Source: an uncultured Collinsella sp.
Lineage (GTDB): Bacteria; Actinomycetota; Coriobacteriia; Coriobacteriales; Coriobacteriaceae
DNA length: 20,681 nucleotides
Direction: 5' to 3'
NCBI GenBank assembly: GCA_900546775.1
Contig: UREM01000036.1
Coordinates: 1-20,681 of the forward strand
Under the pieces are notes generated by a model. The model made no database searches. It was given only the letters and a program-made list of their open reading frames with translations, and had not been told where the DNA came from. This document shows positions 15,647 to 20,681 of the stretch, piece after piece (position 1 is the first letter of the stretch; every line of letters starts with the position of its first letter). The position numbers and the translations under genes were made by a program.

Positions 15647-16939
15647 GTGCTCGCACCCCATATCTCTGTTGTCAACCTCGGCTGCCGCGTCAACCGGGTT
15701 GAGTCTGACCGTATCACTGCCGATCTTATGCGCCTGGGCTTTGCTATTGTGGAGCCCCAGGATGCCGATCTGATCGTAATCAATACCTGTGCCGTGACGG
15801 GCGAGGCCGAGGCTAAGACCCGCAAGGCCGTCCGTCATGCGCTGGCCCATCCAAACGAGCCTTATGTGCTCGTGACCGGCTGCGTGGTCAATTTGCATCC
15901 CGAGGAGCTGTTGGAGCTCTCGGATCGCGTGATCGCCGAGCCGTCCAAGATTGATGTCGCCGAACGTGTCTGCGAGGTGCTGGGCGTTGAGTCCGATAGC
16001 GTTCCCGCCTGCAGCGATGGCGAGGTGGTCGATGCGCTCGGTCGCTCTCGCCTGGGCGTGAAGATCCAGGACGGCTGCAACCATCGCTGCACCTATTGCA
16101 TTGTGTGGAAGGCGCGCGGCCCCGAGCGCTCCGTGCCCGTCGAGTCCGTGCTTGAACAAGTTCGCGAGGCCCAGGAGGCCGGCGTGCCCGAGGTGGTGCT
16201 GACCGGTGTGAACCTGGGTGCCTACGATGGCAAGAGCGCGACCGACGAGCATGTCGAAATCGATGAGCTGCTCGAGGCCATCATGGAGCGCACGACTATT
16301 GCGCATGTGCGCATTTCCTCGGTCGAGCCCATGGATATCTCTGAGCGCCTGCTTAAGGTTATGGCGCGCTATCCGCAGCGTATCGCCCCGTTTTTGCACC
16401 TGCCCGTGCAGTCCGGCTGTACGGCGACCCTGCATCGCATGGGTCGTCCCTATAGCGCGGAGGCCTTTGAGGACACGGTGCGTATGATTCGCGCCAACTT
16501 GCCCCAGGCGTCTCTTTCGTGCGATGTCATCGTCGGTTTTCCTGGTGAGACGGACGAGGAGTTCGAGGAGTCGCTGGCGCTGTGCCGCCGTGTGGGTTTC
16601 TCGCGTATGCACGTGTTCCGCTACAGCAAGCGTCCCGGTACCCTTGCTGCCGACATGCCCGACCAGGTGCCGCCCGAGGTTATGGCCGAGCGCAGCCGTC
16701 GTATGCGAGATACGGCGCAGGAGCTCGCTATTGCCGATGCTCGTCGTCGCGTGGGCACTGTCGAGCGTGCCGTGCTCGAGTATGGTGACAACCTGACGCT
16801 CGGTTCGTTCCATCATGCCCGTCTTGACGATACCTGTGGACTTACAGCCCCGTGCCTGCTCGATGTTGCTATCATCGGAGTCGATGATTCCGGCTTGGTC
16901 CATGCGCGCAGGGAGGTCCATGGAAGCCTCGAAGATTAG
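15647..16939 (+). CDS. mtaB: tRNA t6A37 methylthiotransferase MtaB
   Basis: A radical SAM enzyme with two iron-sulfur clusters that converts t6A37 to ms2t6A37 in tRNAs reading ANN codons. The 430-residue protein has the N-terminal methylthiotransferase domain with cysteines 13 (NLGCRVNRVESD), 48 (NTCAVTGEAE) and 79 (VTGCVVNLHPEE). The radical SAM triad follows at 144, 148 and 151 in DGCNHRCTYCIV. A short TRAM-like tail ends the protein. The LGCRVNxxESD signature separates MtaB from MiaB and RimO. GTG at 15647 follows AAGGAG (15636-15641). Its last 20 bases overlap phoH. Confidence 0.94.
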   Translation: MLAPHISVVNLGCRVNRVESDRITADLMRLGFAIVEPQDADLIVINTCAVTGEAEAKTRKAVRHALAHPNEPYVLVTGCVVNLHPEELLELSDRVIAEPSKIDVAERVCEVLGVESDSVPACSDGEVVDALGRSRLGVKIQDGCNHRCTYCIVWKARGPERSVPVESVLEQVREAQEAGVPEVVLTGVNLGAYDGKSATDEHVEIDELLEAIMERTTIAHVRISSVEPMDISERLLKVMARYPQRIAPFLHLPVQSGCTATLHRMGRPYSAEAFEDTVRMIRANLPQASLSCDVIVGFPGETDEEFEESLALCRRVGFSRMHVFRYSKRPGTLAADMPDQVPPEVMAERSRRMRDTAQELAIADARRRVGTVERAVLEYGDNLTLGSFHHARLDDTCGLTAPCLLDVAIIGVDDSGLVHARREVHGSLED

Positions 16940-17906
16940 ACTTACCGTTCCCGAGGGAATTGATCCCTCGTGCGTTTTGGGCGCCGGCGACGGCGTCCTT
17001 CGTGCACTCGAGAGCTTGGTTCGCGCCCATGTGGTCGCCCGTGGCGATTGCATCGCCGTGAGCGGTGACCCGGACGAGGTCGAACTCGTGGCTCGCTTTT
17101 TCGAACATGCTTTTCGCGAGGCGGCGGCCGGTCGTACCCTGTCTGCCGACGATGTCTCTCGCTGCCTGGCCGTCTTGCGCGATGGTGAGCACGAGGCTAC
17201 GTCGCTTCGCGATGACGTGCTGCTTTCGTATCGCGGTCGCGTCATTCGCCCCAAGACGCTCGGGCAAAAGCGCTATGTGGATGCCATTCGCTCGCATACC
17301 ATCACCTTTGGCTTGGGTCCTGCCGGTACCGGTAAGACCTATCTGGCCATGGCGCTCGCCGTTGCCGCGCTCAAGCGCCATGAGGTGGGCCGTTTGATCT
17401 TGACGCGTCCTGTTGTCGAGGCGGGGGAGAACCTGGGCTTTTTGCCTGGCACCCTCGAGGAAAAGATCGATCCGTACATGCGTCCGCTCTACGACGCCCT
17501 TTTTGACATGATGGATCGCGAGCGCACCGATGAGCTTATGGAGCGCGGCGTGATCGAGATCGCCCCGCTTGCCTATATGCGCGGTCGTACGCTGAGCGAT
17601 GCTTTCGTGGTGCTCGACGAGGCGCAAAATACTACGCCCGAGCAGATGAAGATGTTCCTGACACGCCTTGGATTCAACTCCAAGTTCGTGATTACCGGCG
17701 ACCTCAGCCAGCGCGACCTGGTGGGTCGTCGTGGTGGCTTGGCGGATGTTGAGAAGATTTTGGGCCGTGTCGACGATGTGGCGTTTGCACACCTGGAGCG
17801 CGCCGACGTGGTGCGCCATGCCCTAGTGGGTCGTATCGTTGAGGCATATGATGCTTATGATGACGTGCGCGAGCAGCGCTCGCGCGACCGAAAGGAGTCC
17901 CGTTGA
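16920..17906 (+). CDS. phoH: PhoH-family ATPase
   Basis: A PhoH-type P-loop ATPase thought to act with YbeY in RNA maturation; its exact reaction is not settled. The 328-residue protein has an N-terminal region of about 110 residues, then GPAGTGKT at 133-140 and a Walker B-type VVLDEAQN at 230-237, followed by FVITGDLSQRDL. ATG at 16920 has GGGAGG at 16911-16916, with a spacing of only 3 bases. Upstream in-frame codons lie deep inside mtaB and were rejected. The 20-base overlap with mtaB and 4-base overlap with ybeY imply one message. The phoH-ybeY pairing is widely conserved. Confidence 0.95.
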   Translation: MEASKIRLTVPEGIDPSCVLGAGDGVLRALESLVRAHVVARGDCIAVSGDPDEVELVARFFEHAFREAAAGRTLSADDVSRCLAVLRDGEHEATSLRDDVLLSYRGRVIRPKTLGQKRYVDAIRSHTITFGLGPAGTGKTYLAMALAVAALKRHEVGRLILTRPVVEAGENLGFLPGTLEEKIDPYMRPLYDALFDMMDRERTDELMERGVIEIAPLAYMRGRTLSDAFVVLDEAQNTTPEQMKMFLTRLGFNSKFVITGDLSQRDLVGRRGGLADVEKILGRVDDVAFAHLERADVVRHALVGRIVEAYDAYDDVREQRSRDRKESR

Positions 17907-18412
17907 GTGTATTGATCAGCAACGATGCTGAGCTCGATACGCTGCTCGACGCGCAGGAGGTGGAGCACATCTGCGAGGTTGTGCTTGCCGCCGAGGGCGT
18001 TGAACGTGAAGTCGAGATTTCCCTTTCGTATGTCGACGAGGACGAGATGCACGAGCTCAACCACGAGTGGCGTGGCATCGACCGCACCACCGATGTGCTC
18101 TCGTTTGAATGCGACTCGGCCTTTGACGAGGATATTCCCGCCGACGAGACGCTCGAGCTCGGCGATATCATCTTGGCCCCGCAGGTCATTGCCCGTCAGG
18201 CCCCCGGCTTTGGCAATAGCCCTGCCGACGAGTGCCGCCTGATGCTCGTACACGGCATGCTACACCTGCTGGGGTATGACCATATCGAGGACGACGAGGC
18301 CGAGGTCATGGAGGCCCGCGAGGACGCTATCCTGCGCGATCTGGCGCTCGAGCGCGGCGAGGACCCCAAACTCGTTCACGTCGGCCCCATCACCAATCAT
18401 GCCCACGACTAG
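17903..18412 (+). CDS. ybeY: Endoribonuclease YbeY
   Basis: A zinc-dependent single-strand endoribonuclease involved in 16S rRNA 3' end maturation and ribosome quality control. The 169-residue protein has RTTDVLSFE (61-69) and the metal motif HGMLHLLGYDH, with histidines 117, 121 and 127. TTG at 17903 overlaps the phoH stop (TTGA) and is preceded by AAAGGAG (17891-17897) with 5 bases between, so translation is probably coupled. The C-terminal 35 residues are acidic and not conserved. It sits between phoH and dgkA, as in many Gram-positive genomes. Confidence 0.96.
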   Translation: MSVLISNDAELDTLLDAQEVEHICEVVLAAEGVEREVEISLSYVDEDEMHELNHEWRGIDRTTDVLSFECDSAFDEDIPADETLELGDIILAPQVIARQAPGFGNSPADECRLMLVHGMLHLLGYDHIEDDEAEVMEAREDAILRDLALERGEDPKLVHVGPITNHAHD

Positions 18413-18421
18413 GAGCCGCTT

Positions 18422-18799
18422 ATGATTCCCGGATCGAACAAGGACCATCCGTCCTTTTTAAAGTCGTTCTCCTACGCCATGGAGGGCTTCGTCACCGCCG
18501 TCAAGACCGAGCGCAACATTAAGGTTATGCTCGTAGCGGGCGTGTGCACCATCATTGCCGGCTGCATCGTGGGGCTCGACATTGCCGAGTGGGCCACGAT
18601 TATCATCTGCTGCGGCCTGGTGATTCACGGCGAGCTGTGCAATACCGCCATGGAGGCCATTGTCGATCTGGCGACCCAGGAGCTCCATCCGCTGGCAAAA
18701 CGCGCCAAGGACATCGCCGCCGCCTCGGTATACGTACTTTCAATCACCGCCGCGATTGTGGGCTTGCTGGTATTTGCCCACGCGCTCGGCTTTATTTAG
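18422..18799 (+). CDS. dgkA: Diacylglycerol/undecaprenol kinase family membrane protein
   Basis: A small integral membrane kinase. In Gram-positive bacteria this family phosphorylates undecaprenol to recycle the cell-wall lipid carrier, although it is named diacylglycerol kinase. The 125-residue protein has the amphipathic N-terminus with SFSYAMEGF, then three predicted helices (about 34-52, 55-72 and 101-120). The active-site signature ELCNTAMEAIVD starts at 71, and AKDIAAASV at 95-103. ATG at 18422 is preceded by AGGAG at 18411-18415, overlapping the ybeY stop. The substrate cannot be told from sequence alone. Confidence 0.93.
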   Translation: MIPGSNKDHPSFLKSFSYAMEGFVTAVKTERNIKVMLVAGVCTIIAGCIVGLDIAEWATIIICCGLVIHGELCNTAMEAIVDLATQELHPLAKRAKDIAAASVYVLSITAAIVGLLVFAHALGFI

Positions 18800-18811
18800 A
18801 AAGGGATTCCC

Positions 18812-19879
18812 TTGTCCGACAATATGCAGCCTATCGATGAAATTTTGGACGACGAGTCCCCGGATGCTAAGGCGACCGAGGCCTATGAGGAAGCCGAGGA
18901 GTTCGACCCGTTTGAGGGCATGAGCGACGAGGAACTCGACGCCCTGTGCGACGAGGACGACAGCCTCGCGGGCTTTGGCGACGTTGAGCCCGGTTTCCGC
19001 AGTGGCTTCGTGGCCTTGGTCGGCCGCCCCAACGCCGGTAAGTCAACGCTGCTCAACGCCTGCTATGGCAAAAAGGTCGCCATCACCTCGCCGGTGGCCC
19101 AGACGACCCGCCGTCGCATGCGCGCCGTCGTCAACCGCCCCGGCTACCAGCTGGTCTTTGTCGATACCCCGGGTATCCACAAGCCCAAGGACGGTCTTGG
19201 GTCCGAGCTCAACAAGAGCGCGCTGTTCGAGCTGAACGATGTCGATGTTGTCGCGTTTTTGATTGATGCCACTAAACCGATCGGCAGGGGAGACGCCTGG
19301 GTTGCCGAGCGTGTCAAGAATGCCCGTTCCAAGAAGGTCCTGGTGCTCACCAAGGCCGATGAAGCCGACCCCGCACAGGTCATGGAGCAGCTTAAGGCCG
19401 CCCACGAGCTTATGGAATATGACGACGAGATCGTGACGTCGTCGGTCAAGAACTTTAACGTCGATGCCTTCATCGAGACCGTTGCGCACTTTTTGCCCGA
19501 GGGTCCGCGTTGGTTCCCCGAGGACATGGGTACCGACGCTTCCGATGAGACGCTCGTTGCCGAGTTTGTGCGCGAGAAGGTCTTGCGCCGCACCCGTGAT
19601 GAGATCCCGCACTCCGTGGGCGTGATTTGCGATGCGCTTGAGCAGACCAAGAAGGTGCTGCGCGTGCACGCCACCATTTACGTCGAGCGCGAGGGCCAAA
19701 AGGGCATCATCATCGGCAAGGGCGGCGAGATGATCAAACATATCGGCATTGACGCCCGTCGCGACCTTGAGCGCATCTTTGGCACCCAGGTCTTTTTGGA
19801 GCTGGACGTGAAGGTCAAGGCCGGCTGGCGTGACGACGAGGCCCAGATTCGCCGCTTTGGCTATAACGCCGAGGATTAG
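18812..19879 (+). CDS. era: GTPase Era with acidic N-terminal extension
   Basis: A ribosome-assembly GTPase that binds the 3' end of 16S rRNA. The 355-residue protein is about 55 residues longer than the usual 300. Residues 1-60 hold 24 Asp/Glu and one Lys, ahead of GRPNAGKST (71-79). DTPG is at 118-121 and TKAD at 180-183 (the family usually has NKxD here). The KH domain has its GKGG loop at 302-305 in VEREGQKGIIIGKGG. TTG at 18812 has AAAGGGA about 6 bases before it. ATG at 18824 would shorten the protein by four residues but lies too far from that site. The gene lies between dgkA and recO, the usual neighbours. Confidence 0.95.
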   Translation: MSDNMQPIDEILDDESPDAKATEAYEEAEEFDPFEGMSDEELDALCDEDDSLAGFGDVEPGFRSGFVALVGRPNAGKSTLLNACYGKKVAITSPVAQTTRRRMRAVVNRPGYQLVFVDTPGIHKPKDGLGSELNKSALFELNDVDVVAFLIDATKPIGRGDAWVAERVKNARSKKVLVLTKADEADPAQVMEQLKAAHELMEYDDEIVTSSVKNFNVDAFIETVAHFLPEGPRWFPEDMGTDASDETLVAEFVREKVLRRTRDEIPHSVGVICDALEQTKKVLRVHATIYVEREGQKGIIIGKGGEMIKHIGIDARRDLERIFGTQVFLELDVKVKAGWRDDEAQIRRFGYNAED

Positions 19880-19894
19880 GGACACGCGGCGCGA

Positions 19895-20644
19895 ATGGCA
19901 GGTTCTCGTACATATCGCACGAAAGTGCTCGTGCTCGATAAGACGAAGCTCAAAGAGACGGACCTGATCCTGACGATGCTTGACGAGCGGGGTCGGCAGG
20001 TTCGTGCCGTGGCAAAGGGCGCCCGCAAACCCGGCGGACGCCTGGCTGCGCGCTGCGAGATGTTCTGTACCGTTGATCTGCTGCTTGCGCATGGACGGTC
20101 GCTCGACGTGGTTTCCCAGGCCGAGCTTATGGAGGCGCCGCTCGGCGCTGCTCCCGATTACGAGATGACATGCGCCGCAAGCGCGATCGCCGAGGTCGCG
20201 CGCGTGTGCTCGTTCGAGGACGCCGAGGACCCGTTTACCTTTGCCATAACGCAGCGAGCGCTTGCCCTGGTGGGCAGCGGGCTCGACGCGACGCATATGG
20301 ATCTACTTGTGGCGGCATATGTCTTTAAGCTGCTGTCGCACGTTGGCTATCGACCCGATTTTTCGGCCTGCGTGCTGTGCGGAGACCCCATGCTGTCGTA
20401 TTTTTCGCCCCAGGCGGGCGGTCTCATGTGCGGGTCGTGCGCGTCGAGCGTTCCGGGTGCTGAGCTGGTGTCGACCGGTGAGGTCGCGTGGCTGCGCGCC
20501 CTCATGTCCATGACCTTCGATGTGCTTATGACCGAGAGGATCGACCCCCATACAGCAGCTTTTTTGCTCGGGCTTTCGCATGTGTGGGCGGCGACGCATA
20601 CCGACCAGCGCCTCCGTGCGATGGAATTCATGTTGGGTCGGTGA
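19895..20644 (+). CDS. recO: DNA repair protein RecO
   Basis: A RecFOR-pathway mediator that anneals DNA and loads RecA onto SSB-coated single strands. The 249-residue protein has the N-terminal OB-fold (about 1-82, KVLVLDKTKLKETDLILTML). A helical region follows, with a zinc-binding cysteine set at 159/162 (CVLC) and 179/182 (CGSC), typical of RecO from Gram-positives. ATG at 19895 is 15 bases after the era stop. No strong Shine-Dalgarno is visible, so it is probably coupled to era. Its stop is at 20642-20644. Confidence 0.94.
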   Translation: MAGSRTYRTKVLVLDKTKLKETDLILTMLDERGRQVRAVAKGARKPGGRLAARCEMFCTVDLLLAHGRSLDVVSQAELMEAPLGAAPDYEMTCAASAIAEVARVCSFEDAEDPFTFAITQRALALVGSGLDATHMDLLVAAYVFKLLSHVGYRPDFSACVLCGDPMLSYFSPQAGGLMCGSCASSVPGAELVSTGEVAWLRALMSMTFDVLMTERIDPHTAAFLLGLSHVWAATHTDQRLRAMEFMLGR

Positions 20645-20668
20645 TGATGCGCATGGGCGGTCTGCTTG

Positions 20669-20677
20669 TGGTAACAT
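20669..20677 (+). promoter_or_regulatory. Possible extended -10 of the next gene downstream
   Basis: TG-G-TAACAT at 20669-20677 lies 24 bases after the recO stop and resembles the extended -10 boxes before ihf and rpsT. No gene begins before the window ends at 20681, and no -35 is clear. Confidence 0.3.
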
Positions 20678-20681
20678 ACCG

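Noticed and set aside
14567..17254. Very long open frame on the minus strand (about 895 codons) opposite dnaJ, mtaB and phoH
   Set aside because: It is antisense to three well-supported genes, has a low-complexity His/Gly/Ala/Arg-rich composition typical of reversed GC-rich codons, and shows no recognisable domain or ribosome-binding site.
19349..19360. TKAD in place of NKxD in the G4 loop of Era as a sign of altered nucleotide specificity
   Set aside because: Thr in place of Asn is tolerated in a number of GTPases and the key Lys and Asp are kept, so no specificity change is claimed.
1..20681. Possible mobile element, CRISPR array, tRNA, toxin-antitoxin or defence system
   Set aside because: Genes tile nearly all the window with known housekeeping functions, gaps are short, and no regularly spaced repeats, transposase, integrase, tRNA cloverleaf or defence domain was seen.

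Overview
The window is a gene-dense, GC-rich stretch of bacterial chromosome. Every confidently read gene lies on the + strand, and all are core housekeeping genes. Several things point to an actinobacterium of the class Coriobacteriia, most likely Collinsella or a close relative: an actinobacterial-type integration host factor beside gmk and rpoZ, a short ThiI without a rhodanese domain, a PyrK-dependent (class 1B) dihydroorotate dehydrogenase, and a low-GC-Gram-positive-like order of comEA-comEC-holA-rpsT-lepA-hemW and phoH-ybeY-dgkA-era-recO. The genus is inferred from the look of the proteins and gene order, not from a database match.

Layout. (1) 1-1736: end of a pyrimidine operon, with the pyrK tail, pyrD and pyrF overlapping. 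(2) 1737-1975: 239-base gap with a long hairpin and a palindrome that overlaps a likely -10 box. (3) 1976-4386: ihf (mIHF)-gmk-rpoZ-thiI, tightly packed and closed by a strong intrinsic terminator at 4397-4430. (4) 4387-4599: gap with a GGTTTT-type repeat/hairpin ahead of the competence genes. (5) 4600-8654: comEA-comEC (DNA uptake) and holA (polymerase III delta). (6) 8655-9125: rpsT with a possible regulatory leader and its own terminator. (7) 9151-13245: lepA, a dus-family tRNA dihydrouridine synthase and hemW. (8) 13304-15637: two consecutive dnaJ-type genes, the first ending in predicted membrane segments instead of the second C-terminal domain. (9) 15647-20644: mtaB-phoH-ybeY-dgkA-era-recO, with overlaps or short spacers throughout. 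(10) 20645-20681: what may be the promoter of the next gene.

The genes mostly serve translation and RNA maturation (thiI, dus, mtaB, ybeY, era, lepA, rpsT), nucleotide synthesis (pyrKDF, gmk), DNA uptake and repair (comEA, comEC, recO, holA), chromosome architecture (ihf) and protein folding (two DnaJ). I see no mobile element, CRISPR array, tRNA, rRNA, toxin-antitoxin pair, phage gene or defence cassette, and no convincing undescribed multi-gene system. The points most worth a second look are the membrane-anchored DnaJ variant, the acidic N-terminal extension of Era, the palindrome over the ihf promoter, the probably leaderless lepA message, and a shared promoter-like box in front of several genes. 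No gap between genes exceeds 300 bases.
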